Assembly: GCA_031269465.1 (NCBI GenBank)
Contig: JAISZB010000335.1
Span: 47,656-111,655, forward strand
Origin: Clostridiales bacterium
GTDB lineage: Bacteria > Bacillota > Clostridia > Lachnospirales > WQUN01
Direction of reading: 5' to 3'
DNA: 64,000 nucleotides
Below, piece by piece: positions 37,307 through 46,115 of the stretch. How positions within the stretch are numbered: position 1 is the stretch's first letter; each line of letters starts with the position of its first letter. The position numbers and the translations under genes were made by a program. The notes below the pieces were generated by a model. That model did no database searches and was not told the origin of the DNA. It saw only the letters and a program-made list of their open reading frames with translations.

Positions 37307-38206
37307 TTGAAGATAAAGCAATCTTTACCCAGGAATATATTTTTGGTTTTCAATTATCTGTTTTTAGTTGTAATTGCTCTGATATGCCTGCTGCCCTTCG
37401 TCAATCTTCTTGCCATATCATTTTCCGCAAAATTGCCGGTAGCAGCTGGCGAAGTTTCTTTTTGGCCGATCGGCTTCACTACAGACGCCTACGCATTCAT
37501 CATGCATAGCGGCGCGTTCACAACCGCACTCATTGTCTCCATCAAACGCACCGTGCTAGGCGTATGCATAAATCTCGTCCTGATAATCCTCACAGCCTAC
37601 CCTCTGTCCAAATCCAAGAAGGACTTTCGCCTTAGAAGCGTTTATTCCTGGTATTTCGTCGCAACTATCCTGCTATCCGGCGGGATGATACCCATGTACA
37701 TGGTTGTGCGATACACTGGACTCATCGACTCCATCTGGTCTCTGGTGCTTCCAGGCGCTCTTCCCGTCTTTAGCATGCTTGTTGTAATGAACTATATGAG
37801 AAGCCTGCCTCAAGAGCTTGAGGAAGCGGCGTACATAGACGGAGCGAACCATACCCAAACGCTTCTTAAGGTGATACTTCCTGTGTGCGCGCCTACAATT
37901 GCGACCGTTACGCTCTTTGCCTTCGTCGGACATTGGAATAGCTGGTTCGACGGCATGATCTACATGAACAAAGTAGAAAATTACCCCATGCAAAGCTATC
38001 TACAGACTGTAGTCATCAATCCTGAAGCATTCTTCAGGAATACCTCAAACGCCAGCGCTGACATCATGCGCTTCGCTGCAATGGTAAATGCCAGGACATC
38101 AAATGCCGCCCAGCTTTTTTTAGCGACTATTCCCATTCTCTTGGTCTACCCATTCCTGCAGAAATACTTCACCACAGGCCTTGTGATGGGCAGCGTAAAA
38201 GGCTGA
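37307..38206 (+). CDS. Sugar ABC transporter permease (LplC type)
   Basis: A 299-residue permease, six predicted membrane segments, EAA loop EEAAYIDGANHTQTLLKVIL near residue 193, and the branch-specific ending PFLQKYFTTGLVMGSVKG. The start is TTG 37307, because AGGAGG at 37294-37299 is 7 bases upstream; a GTG at 37301 is too close to the site and the longer frame overlaps the previous gene. It begins 14 bases after the LplB-type gene and ends the operon. The shared ATPase is not encoded here. Confidence 0.92.
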   Translation: MKIKQSLPRNIFLVFNYLFLVVIALICLLPFVNLLAISFSAKLPVAAGEVSFWPIGFTTDAYAFIMHSGAFTTALIVSIKRTVLGVCINLVLIILTAYPLSKSKKDFRLRSVYSWYFVATILLSGGMIPMYMVVRYTGLIDSIWSLVLPGALPVFSMLVVMNYMRSLPQELEEAAYIDGANHTQTLLKVILPVCAPTIATVTLFAFVGHWNSWFDGMIYMNKVENYPMQSYLQTVVINPEAFFRNTSNASADIMRFAAMVNARTSNAAQLFLATIPILLVYPFLQKYFTTGLVMGSVKG

Positions 38207-38246
38207 GAATTCCTGCATATACACTGCGGTGGAATCGATGATCGCA

Positions 38247-38335
38247 TTTGCAGCTAAATGCATTTATTTTTAGCTTGACTGTCCACCTTCACGCTGAGTC
38301 AAGCTCAAAAATCGGAACTTCCATATGCAATCAGG
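38247..38335. repeat. Palindromic element, short copy
   Basis: Arms ATTTTTAGCTTGACTGTCCA and GAGTCAAGCTCAAAAATCGG are inverted, without the central palindrome. The right end is CATATGCAATCAGGCT. Confidence 0.55.
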
Positions 38336-38472
38336 CTCACGCAAGCTACTGAGACTGGATTGGCTTTATATACGATTTGCATATGACGGCAAATCAGCAT
38401 ATCTTAGGCAAGATAATCCGGGGCTGATAAAATCCTTGAAATGCTTAGGTTTAAAGCTGGAGAGCACGCTGG

Positions 38473-38901
38473 CTAAAAAATCAGCGTGCACTTCAGCGTT
38501 GCATTATGGTAGAGGTTTCTAAACAGAGAATGATAATTTGTCGGAAGGGCATAGTACTCCATATGCTCGTAGCCTTTTACAGTTACACCATCCATTTTTA
38601 CTTCCAGTGTAATTCTGTCTTTGCCAACGTCAAGATGTGGCCCGACATATGGGAAAACTTCTATAGCAACAATATAGTGAGAATTGTTTATGCCCTCGTG
38701 TATGCGTTCTCCGCCTTGGATACCTGCAATTTTTGCGCCATTCCACGGAACTGCGGTTGGTTCAATTGTTAAATACAGTTCATAAAAACTGTTTACAGCA
38801 CCTTTTATACTATGCATCAAGAGAGTAATAGCCATATCATTGAGCTGGACGGTATCATCCAACTCCAGGCCACTTGTTGCTTCAGAGTTTGCAAAAGACA
38901 A
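38473..38901 (-). pseudogene. Unrecognised protein fragment cut at a palindromic element
   Basis: The frame codes for 142 residues of protein-like sequence (DDTVQLNDMAITLLMHSIKG, HYIVAIEVFPYVGPHLDVGK, DGVTVKGYEHMEYYALP) that is probably a beta-rich extracytoplasmic or sugar-related domain. I do not recognise the family. It opens with TTG exactly where the neighbouring palindromic element (38902-38992) starts, and has no ribosome site or start-like N-terminus, so the 5' part seems to be lost. Confidence 0.4.
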
Positions 38902-38992
38902 TTGAAGCTTGATTACCCATTGAATGGCGTGAAATGCTGATTCGTCGCACTCGCTGTCTAAAAAAGGTGTTTTTCTATTAAAATCAGTATAT
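38902..38992. repeat. Palindromic element copy
   Basis: Left arm TTGAAGCTTGATTACCCATT, core GGCGTGAAATGCTGATTCG, right part CGCACTCGCTGTCTAAAAAA, outer end TAAAATCAGTATATC. The right arm has lost the AATCAAGCTCC segment. Confidence 0.5.
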
Positions 38993-39459
38993 CTATAAAC
39001 TCTAGATGGCAGGTCTGGTTGCGATGGCCGACCCCAGCGAGAAGGCAGCTGGCAAAGCTCATCTCCGGGCAGAAGTCATGCGTGCTCTAGAGCATCTTCA
39101 TCAATTTCAGCGAGCTGGCCGCTACAGAACAGGAGGACGAGCCTTTCCAATGCTATCACCAATAAACAGTCCTCCTCAACATCTTTTATGCATTTTGGGA
39201 TCTTCGTCTGCGCATCCGGCACTTCTAACTTGAAGGCGGAGCCTTCCTCGCCGACTCCAATTTTTCCGGCAGGCAAGGGCATCGCCGCAGATCCGTCAGT
39301 TTTTTCATCGCTCAGGATCTGCGCGACCGCCCTTGAATTCACCGGCATTCATGTTTAGGTTTTAGGTCAATAGATTCGGCCATTATATTATTATGTAGAG
39401 CTAGAATGATTTTTGACAGATAAGCAGAAGCATAAATGAAGCGCGAGGCTATCTCATCG
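38993..39459. other. Gene-less stretch with unrecognised frames
   Basis: A 90-codon frame at 39076-39348 (-) has some protein-like segments (LEVPDAQTKIPKCIKDVEED) but no ribosome site and no known motif; it may be debris. Nothing else is supported. Confidence 0.2.
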
Positions 39460-41076
39460 CTATTTTAGCACTTTATTCAACTCGTCCACAAACGCCGGGC
39501 GCTTGCGGTAAGTTACAAAAAGCTCGCCAACGAGCGCCAAGACGGGAGCCTCGCCGCAGGCGCGACGATAGCAGCCTATGATTTCGCAAACCTCACGGTA
39601 GCCGCTCCTGTCTGAAACAAAGGCGGCCCTTTGTTTTATCAGTTGCAGGAATAATGGGTTCAACTCATTTTTGTAGTCTGGAATCAAATGCATATACAAA
39701 TCAGGAACTCTCCAAATGTTTTGGCGGCAGCGTTCCATAATCATCGGCTTTAAATCTTCTGCTACCAACACCCGCTCGTATATGCCGCCCTTGAGTATCT
39801 CAAGAAGCTTATCGAGCTCTTTTGGCCAGTCTTCTTCGGAATGCAATGCTTTAAGCTTCGGGAAGTAAATAAAGTTGCCGGCTGTCAAAAACTCCCTCGC
39901 CAAAGTGATTTGAGACAGCTTGTCGCCCATGCGCTCGCAGATGGAATAGCGGATTTCCTTCCAGGATTCTTGAAGACCAGGATATATTGCATCTTGCTTT
40001 TCTCCATCAAGGCAAAGCTCTAGAGCATACTTTAACTTGCCAATAGAAACCGCTTTTTTAATTATAGCCCTACGAAAACTATTATTATCAAGGTTGTGTT
40101 CCATAAAAGCTTCAGCCATTTCTTCGCCGTCAAAATCCTTTATGATTTTTAATTGCATTTCTTGAAAGGCCTCTTTGAGATAGCCGTTGAAACTACCTGA
40201 CCTAAGATGGTTTTCAAGCCTCTCCCGCAGAACGGGATCGCCGCATAAAGGGATGCAGGCTTCCAGAATATCAATCCTCCAATCGTTCCATCCGTTATAT
40301 GCCGATGAAAGCGCGTGTTCACTTATCAAGTTGAAAATCTCGGCAGTATGATCGCTTCCATCTTCCGGTTCTGACGTCACATTGCCCAATAATTGAATCG
40401 CCGTGGCAATCGTCCCGCCTACGGTTGCCCTTGAGTCATCGCAAAAATTAAGGAGCTCCATGAGTTCTTCTAGAGCGACAATCAGTAGCTTGACGCGCGA
40501 GAGAGCGGAACTGGCGCCGATCATGCCCATGGCAATTTCAATGACTTTTTTGGCGCCCTCAACAGCCTGATCTGTGCAACCGTAGTCCACGAAGCCTTTC
40601 CGAGTAGCTGATTTGATTGAAGCTTTAATCATCTCACGCGCCCGCTCCTCAATCTCACCTGATTTGGAAAAACGGAACAGCAATTCACTTTTGATTCTAT
40701 TGTCTTTTTCGGCGTGCGCAAATAAAATTTCAGCCAAGGTTTCTGTGGATTGAGCTCGAAGAATCGCTTTTAGATCGGGCTTGTTTGATTTACTTTGTTT
40801 GCGTTGCGCCCTGGGGAGGTTGCTAATCGCGTAGAAAACCGCCGCCTGATGCTTGCAGTATTCGCCGTATTCATAGGAGCAGTCGCAGGATGACGTTAAA
40901 ATGGCCCCGTCGCCAGCAAGCTCGACGATGACGCAATAATCATCGCTGCCTCTGACAACCGCCTGCCATTGGTTGTTCTCTTTTTCCAGCGATAAGACGC
41001 GACCGGTCTTATAGTAGTCCAAACCTCTATCCAAAATCACGCCGTCGAGAAGATTCTTAAAATCATTTATATTCAT
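39460..41076 (-). CDS. SWIM zinc-finger protein
   Basis: The protein has 538 residues. A SWIM-type zinc finger (CxCx(n)CxH) is at residues 59-74: CDCSYEYGEYCKH. The rest is predicted alpha-helical with Leu-rich repeated segments, as in bacterial SWIM-domain proteins that carry TPR-like or HEAT-like repeats. SWIM fingers bind DNA or proteins and occur next to SNF2 helicases in some bacteria; no helicase is adjacent here. The ATG at 41076 has only a weak site. Function is unknown. The large AT-rich gap on its right probably carries the promoter. Confidence 0.75.
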   Translation of the reverse strand: MNINDFKNLLDGVILDRGLDYYKTGRVLSLEKENNQWQAVVRGSDDYCVIVELAGDGAILTSSCDCSYEYGEYCKHQAAVFYAISNLPRAQRKQSKSNKPDLKAILRAQSTETLAEILFAHAEKDNRIKSELLFRFSKSGEIEERAREMIKASIKSATRKGFVDYGCTDQAVEGAKKVIEIAMGMIGASSALSRVKLLIVALEELMELLNFCDDSRATVGGTIATAIQLLGNVTSEPEDGSDHTAEIFNLISEHALSSAYNGWNDWRIDILEACIPLCGDPVLRERLENHLRSGSFNGYLKEAFQEMQLKIIKDFDGEEMAEAFMEHNLDNNSFRRAIIKKAVSIGKLKYALELCLDGEKQDAIYPGLQESWKEIRYSICERMGDKLSQITLAREFLTAGNFIYFPKLKALHSEEDWPKELDKLLEILKGGIYERVLVAEDLKPMIMERCRQNIWRVPDLYMHLIPDYKNELNPLFLQLIKQRAAFVSDRSGYREVCEIIGCYRRACGEAPVLALVGELFVTYRKRPAFVDELNKVLK

Positions 41077-41559
41077 TCAATTCACCATGCCTTTGAGTTT
41101 TATATCATAATATAACCGCAATATCTTTGAATAAGGCATTTTCTTTTGCCTGCTGAAAAGCATTAATAGAAGTCAGAGTCAGGCTCATGCTCAAGCTCTT
41201 AACTGTGAAATTTATGCACTCCTCCTCCTTTGTCTAGATTCCACAAAGGTTCTATTTTGCAGCCGCTGCTCAAAATATATTCCCTCTCATTTGCATGCAA
41301 GAAATCGTTTCACGATCTTTTAGTGTCAGTTCCGCTATTCTCTAGTCAGTGTTAATCTCAATGCAGAATCTGGAGATTGTCAAGTTAAGTGATTAGCGAA
41401 AATAGGATTTCTGAAGTCTTTCATGCTGCTGATTCGGCTCGAGCAAGACATAGAACTTACGAGAATGACGCTCGGAGATTTCTAGATGTCAGATTAGTCT
41501 ATTCAAGCTATGAGCAAAGATTAAAGATATGGCTTATTCTTGTTGCTGGCAACACTCAA

Positions 41560-41646
41560 ATATACCGATTTTCATCAAATGTTCCTTTTTTGGATGACTG
41601 TCCATTGAGTGGCGCGAAATGCTGATTCGGCATGAAACTCAGTATA
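41560..41646. repeat. Palindromic element, shortened copy
   Basis: Outer end ATACCGATTTTCATCAAATG, arm CCTTTTTTGGATGACTGTCC, core GAGTGGCGCGAAATGCTGA followed by TTCGGCAT, and the opposite outer end AAACTCAGTATAC. The second arm is missing. Confidence 0.6.
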
Positions 41647-41952
41647 CATGCGGGCGCATCAGCCTCGCAATAGCCGGAAAATGGGTTCGCACCGCAATGG
41701 CGTGTCTTTGCAACTGCTGTAGAAACGGCCTGGAGGCGAAGATCCGGAAACGACGCTCATATGCACATATGCGGACACCGAGATGAAACATGAAGCAATT
41801 GATAATGCTCCGCTCAACAGTTATACTGTAAATAGGCCGCACGCAGAACGCCTTGGGAAAAGGCATGAAAGCATGGTTCCGCGATAGAATTATCCGGATT
41901 GAGGTGCGGCATGCCCTGTACAATATTCTACTCCTCATCCGGAATAGATGGC

Positions 41953-41982
41953 GTCTCGGAATAATAAATAATATTCCGAGAC
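41953..41982. other. Perfect 11-bp hairpin
   Basis: GTCTCGGAATA-ATAAATAA-TATTCCGAGAC. No T-run follows on either strand; role unknown. Confidence 0.45.
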
Positions 41983-42087
41983 TGGGATGCCAATTATGTT
42001 TTTCAAGAAAAACTCCAGCTCCAGACAATAATATTGGCGGGCATATGGCGACATGGAGCCTGTATGATGCAAACAATTTTGCAAGCA

Positions 42088-42219
42088 AGATTTGCATTAA
42101 ATGTTCCCTTTTTTGGAGATTGACTGTCCGCTGAGTGTGTGCTAAATGCCGATATCGGCATTTAGCACACACTATATAATCAAGCTTCAAAAAGGGTGGT
42201 TCTTATACAAATCAATATA
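42088..42219. repeat. Palindromic element with 40-bp perfect central palindrome
   Basis: Arms CCCTTTTTTGGAGATTGACT and TATAATCAAGCTTCAAAAAG surround a perfect, loop-less 40-bp palindrome at 42134-42173 (left half AGTGTGTGCTAAATGCCGAT). It is the longest unbroken centre among the copies. Confidence 0.85.
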
Positions 42220-42284
42220 GTCCGCCTCTGTCGAAGATGTCGTAAACTGCCATGGACAAAGATGAGCCTGTTGATTATACTTAA

Positions 42285-42380
42285 ATATACCGGTTTTCAT
42301 GTTCCTGGGAGCTTGACTGACCTTTTAGACTCTGTACAGTCAAGCTCCAAAACAGGCAGTTCACATGCAAATCAGTATAA
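42285..42380. repeat. Palindromic element without the usual centre
   Basis: Outer ends ATACCGGTTTTCATGTTCC and CATGCAAATCAGTATAAG, arms TGGGAGCTTGACTGACC and TACAGTCAAGCTCCAAAACA. The 20-bp centre is replaced by a 15-base spacer. Confidence 0.7.
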
Positions 42381-42464
42381 GAAGATCTCTAGATGAGAAA
42401 AATCATCTTTTCAAAGAATACCTTCGATTAATCTCCGGATTTGCGCCAAATGCCGTACTGATTG

Positions 42465-42602
42465 ATATATAGATTTGCAGTCAAATGTACCTATTTTGGA
42501 GCTTGATTATCCATTGAATGGCGCGAAATGCCGAAATCGGCTTTTCGCACTCGCTGTATAATCAAGCTCCAAAATAGGAACTTTCAGTGCAAATCAGTAT
42601 AT
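42465..42602. repeat. Palindromic element, full copy
   Basis: Outer ends ATATATAGATTTGCAGTCAA and GTGCAAATCAGTATATC, arms CCTATTTTGGAGCTTGATTA and TAATCAAGCTCCAAAATAGG with compensating changes relative to other copies, core GCGAAATGCCGAAATCGGCT. Confidence 0.8.
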
Positions 42603-43332
42603 CCAGGGCATATCCTTCTGATGATGGTCGACGCTCTTTTCAAATATCAAATAACAGGGAGAGCTTGGGCGCTTTGCTTGGATAATGGGTATTGAAAAGT
42701 TGAATAATCCTGTCCAAAAATTGGAACTTTCCTCAGCCCATCAATATATATTTATCCAAGCGAAAACTGAACCGACAACCTTGAGAATCCTTTGCTTAAA
42801 GAATGAAGCGCCCAAAGGAACGGATCCATGACGGCCTCGCAAGCGTTATTCAGAGGAGGTGCGATCCGCATAGAAAAGTTTTAATGTTTATGGTTGCAGA
42901 TGACTTGGCAATTCGCGCAACTCTGATACATCAATCTCTGTAAAACACTGGTGGAGCAGCAACCGTTTTATACTTGAGAATTTTGTTTCTATCTTTAATC
43001 TGCCGCCTTTTCATAAGACTATGTCTATAGCTTCATCAGCGAAGATTGAAAACATCTATTGCAAAAAAGAGTTTTAATTATATCATATGAGTAATATGAT
43101 CTTAAAGGTTCTTGACCAATGCGGGATAAAATCAAGCAGGACATCAGAAAATTCTGAAATGGCTGATTCTTAGCATTCAGTTCAGGCAGTAGAAATGTAC
43201 ATTCAAAATACATACGATTGAAGGGGCAGGAGTTCAACATCCGCCATCCTAAAGCGCAGTGATTTACTATCCTCTGCAAATGAATGAAAAGGCAAGTGCT
43301 ATTTATTCGATTAAGATAATGGAGATGAAAAA

Positions 43333-43992
43333 ATGCCCTTAGAATCTTATGAAATAGCGCATCCAGAGTATTTGCACATAGTAAGCGGAGACGGCTTTCT
43401 GTATGGATGCGATCAAGAGTGGTATGCAATCACATGGCGAAAGCGGGCAGGATGCGGTCCTGTAGCCGCAACCAATCTATTGCTCTACTTAATAAAAAAG
43501 CACTGCTTGCAAACCATCCCCTATAAAAATGGAACGATCGTTGAGGCATCTGCTGCCATGAATGATGTTTTTCCATTCGTACGCCCGACAATTACAGGAC
43601 TTCACACAGTAAAGCTGTTTGTAAAAGGCATTAGGAAGCTTTCACGCCACTATAACGTGCGGTTTAATTGCCAATATCTGAACATTCCCCCGAATAAGGC
43701 AGTGCGCCCCGATATTAATGCGGTAGGCGCGTTTATCTCTGAAGGTTTGCGCAAAGATGTGCCTGTGGCTTTCCTCAACTTACACGCAGGCGATGTCAAA
43801 GAAGTCGATAGCTGGCATTGGGTCACAATTGTCGGACTCTGTCTAGATACTGATTCGGGCAAGCTTATGGCGCGTTTTTACGACTTCACGAAGTCATTGG
43901 AGATGGACATGGGCAAATGGCTGTCCACTACACGCCTGGGAGGCGGTCTTGTTTATTTAAATAATCCGGTGGTTCTGGAAAGCGAGGCTTAA
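43333..43992 (+). CDS. Hypothetical protein, possible papain-like Cys/His fold
   Basis: A 219-residue protein without signal peptide. GCGPVAATNLLLYLI near residue 40 places a Cys at the start of a helix, as in C39/papain-like cysteine peptidases. DSWHWVTIVGLCLD near residue 160 gives a His at the start of a strand, followed by an Asp-containing segment (YDFTKSLEMDMGKW), so a Cys-His-Asp set is possible. I do not recognise a named family, and activity is an inference. The ATG at 43333 has GGAGATG upstream. It stands alone; the gene-less regions on both sides contain palindromic elements. Confidence 0.55.
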   Translation: MPLESYEIAHPEYLHIVSGDGFLYGCDQEWYAITWRKRAGCGPVAATNLLLYLIKKHCLQTIPYKNGTIVEASAAMNDVFPFVRPTITGLHTVKLFVKGIRKLSRHYNVRFNCQYLNIPPNKAVRPDINAVGAFISEGLRKDVPVAFLNLHAGDVKEVDSWHWVTIVGLCLDTDSGKLMARFYDFTKSLEMDMGKWLSTTRLGGGLVYLNNPVVLESEA

Positions 43993-44138
43993 TCAATCTG
44001 CATGTGGAAGAGTAACCCATATTCGCTTTTGATCCCGTCCGTCCGACATCACATTCGACATCAGACTTAGGATTCGGCCTATCGCTCTTTGGGATAGATG
44101 GCGGTCCCCCCAACAAACTCAAAGTTAATCGCTGGAAA

Positions 44139-44230
44139 CGCGGTTTGGCAGCGGCAAGTTGCTAAGCAACCTCGGAGTTCCCGACGCTTTGCAACTTTGC
44201 GGTCTGCTTCCCAAGTTTCCTTAAACCGCG
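44139..44230. repeat. Nested inverted repeat
   Basis: CGCGGTTT at the left pairs with AAACCGCG at the right, and inside them GCAAGTTGC pairs with GCAACTTTGC, giving a ~90-base foldable unit. It resembles no RNA class or attachment site that I can name. Confidence 0.35.
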
Positions 44231-44304
44231 CCGAACGGCTGGCAAATCCGCTGTTAAATATGCTTCAGCAAGTCGATGCGACTCATCTTGAAATCTGCAA
44301 TTAT

Positions 44305-44349
44305 CTGATATCTGTGATCTCTGATATCTCTGATATCTCTGATATCTCT
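44305..44349. repeat. 9-bp tandem repeat
   Basis: About four and a half units of TCTCTGATA in a row, the first slightly changed. Confidence 0.75.
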
Positions 44350-44616
44350 ATTGCAAGAGACTCCGACAATTCAAAAAGCATTCACGTCCACCCCAAAGGA
44401 GTTCAATCCTGTAAGATGCTTGATCAACTCGGTCGCTTTGTCCGCGCTCTTCAGGTTTGGCAAAAATCCTGGGGCGTGCTGTTTCATCTCTGCCGCTCCA
44501 ACGAATGGACATCAAGCACGACTGCGGCGTTTTCCCTGAAAATAGCACAGACGCATGCGCGCAGGCTAGCTGCAGCGCCAATAGGGAGTTTGAATCGCTT
44601 TTAGCGCCCTCGTCGC

Positions 44617-44740
44617 ATATATGCCGATTTTCATTCAATGATCCTTTTTTTGAGCTTGATTATCCATTGAGTGGTGCTAAATGCCGATTCGGCATTTAAG
44701 CGCTCGCTGTATAATCAAGCTCCAAAAAAGGTAACGACTT
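44617..44740. repeat. Palindromic element, full copy
   Basis: Outer end ATATGCCGATTTTCATTCAA, arms TTTTTTTGAGCTTGATTATC and TATAATCAAGCTCCAAAAAA, core GCTAAATGCCGATTCGGCAT with a shortened centre (GCCGATTCGGC). Confidence 0.8.
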
Positions 44741-44860
44741 GCTTTGAAATGCTCCGTGCGCACAACAGCACTCTCCATTGCTTGTCTTTTCAGAGCCTTT
44801 CGCCTGGCTTTGGGAACCGAGATCTCCCTATGCCTGCCCAACTGCGCGCTCCAACGTCAT

Positions 44861-44964
44861 CCTAGTGCAGTCAGTCTTAAATGCGTTGCAGTCCTATTTG
44901 GCCTGTAAATAAGCATTTTACAGCCTAAACGCATGTAAGCGCACTTAAGAGCGACACCACTAGG
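44861..44964. repeat. CCTAGTG-type inverted-repeat element, copy 2
   Basis: 104 bp with terminal inverted repeats CCTAGTGCAGTCAGTCTTAA and TTAAGAGCGACACCACTAGG. It shares the inner block GCAGTCCTATTTGGC..TGTAAATAAGCAT with copy 1 at 5990-6076 and is longer by an inserted stretch near the right arm. Confidence 0.7.
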
Positions 44965-45446
44965 ATGCCAGGAGGCGTCCGGAACCATCAAGCAACCTTA
45001 GCCTTTCGCCATCCCACGGCATGCCTTTCGCAGCCGATCGGCTTCCTGGAACTCCTTGGAGCCTACTTCAATGCGGGCGCGACCGGGAATTGATGTCATC
45101 TCAAGCCCTTTTCTACAGGACAGTTTAACTCCCTTAACATAACCTCTTTAGATGCCAAAACAATCTCGATTTAGAGAAGATTCTTTTAATGCTATCAGCT
45201 CTTTCTTTCAGCTTTGAATTCGCTGCTTCCCAGCATTCCGGCAAGCGCCTTCGACTCGCCCGGCTTGCCTCCTGTTTCAGATGTTTTTATCAGAATTCCG
45301 GCGCTGGAACCGGAAAGATTCTCGATCCCATCGCCCTCCGGCATCCGCCAGCGCATTCATTGCGACCGGATCCTGCGGATTCCTAGCAGTCCGCCGACAG
45401 GATCCTGGTCTCGCGGCTGGAATCGAGGCATGGATTTATCGCCGCA

Positions 45447-45725
45447 TTAAGGGACATCATTATATCTCCGCCATTTTTCATATATTTCAGCGCCCGCATT
45501 CTCGAATGCATGGCGAAACACGCCTTGATCCGGCGTTTCGCCGCTGCTCGGGAAGCGGACTATGTCCTTCAGCCATTCCTTATTTTCAGCGGCGAACGAG
45601 CCTGTCCGGCCACAGTCGACGCAGCCCGCCACCGACGCCAGAACCGCCATCAAAGCCAAGCCGGACAAGCGTCTTCCTGGCAGAGTTCGCCGGAGCGGAA
45701 CCTTATTGGTACCAATGATCAGCAA
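45447..45725 (-). pseudogene. Fragment resembling an ISAs1-type transposase N-terminus
   Basis: The frame reads RRLSGLALMAVLASVAGCVD, then ENKEWLKDIVRFPSSGETPD and QGVFRHAFENAGAEIYEKW. This follows the order of the DDE_Tnp_1-associated N-terminal domain of ISAs1/H-repeat transposases ('LamlavlaGaddweeIaeFa...WLk...lpnGiPshDTfrRvF'). After the stop, frames on the same strand continue with GDKSMPRFQPR-like sequence, but the catalytic domain is missing. A decayed fragment. Confidence 0.5.
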
Positions 45726-46115
45726 ATATTAAGAATATATATCTAAACCGCTTTATTCAGATTAGGGAGTTGAAAGTCAAGCTTCAAACCAGGAACGCTT
45801 GCCTGCAAAAAAATATGTTCTAGCTTTGCCGCATGACCGCATTTGCGAGTAGGACTAGCTCGAGTGGTAAAGCAACCAATATAACGGCAGTAATTCCAAG
45901 TCTACACGCTTTGCGATGGCTGGAATTTTTATGCTCAGCCAGTCGATACGCTCAGTATAAGCGTTGCCATCGAAAAAGGAAGATTAAGACATGCAACTGG
46001 CATTTCCTGCGGTGCATCTTCATTTAATAACCGCCGCTTGACATTTAAGCTGGCTTTATAAATGATAATATAGGGCTATGCCATTAATAATAAAACCTTA
46101 GAGAGGATGGATCAC
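45726..46115. other. Region upstream of alr
   Basis: No gene. A half palindrome remnant (GTCAAGCTTCAAACCAGGAAC) lies near 45776-45800. The alr promoter is expected near 46038-46072. Confidence 0.35.
46038..46069 (+). promoter_or_regulatory. Possible alr promoter
   Basis: TTGACA at 46038-46043 and GATAAT at 46064-46069 are separated by 20 bases, longer than ideal. The AT-rich spacer and the distance of about 45 bases to the start are compatible with a sigma-A promoter. Confidence 0.4.

Larger units (their letters stand above)
41077..43332. other. Gene-less 2.2-kb region with a cluster of palindromes
   Basis: Four palindromic elements lie within about 1.05 kb (41560, 42088, 42285, 42465). There is also an 11-bp perfect hairpin at 41953-41982. 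Frames such as 41389-41625 and 41639-42190 have no motifs or ribosome sites. From 42610 to 43332 nothing but AT-rich sequence is seen, including the likely promoter of the gene at 43333. Confidence 0.4.
43993..45446. other. Gene-less 1.45-kb stretch with repeats
   Basis: It contains an outer inverted repeat CGCGGTTT / AAACCGCG at 44139-44230 that encloses GCAAGTTGC / GCAACTTTGC, a 9-bp tandem repeat at 44305-44349, a palindromic element at 44617-44740 and a CCTAGTG element at 44861-44964. Frames across it have no supported protein function. Confidence 0.35.

Noticed and set aside
41560..42602. The palindrome cluster as a CRISPR array
   Set aside because: The units are unequal, spaced irregularly, and the sequences between them are not uniform spacers; no cas genes are present.
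44139..44230. Nested inverted repeat as an integron attC site
   Set aside because: The GTTRRRY/RYYYAAC core sites are not found and no integrase gene is present.
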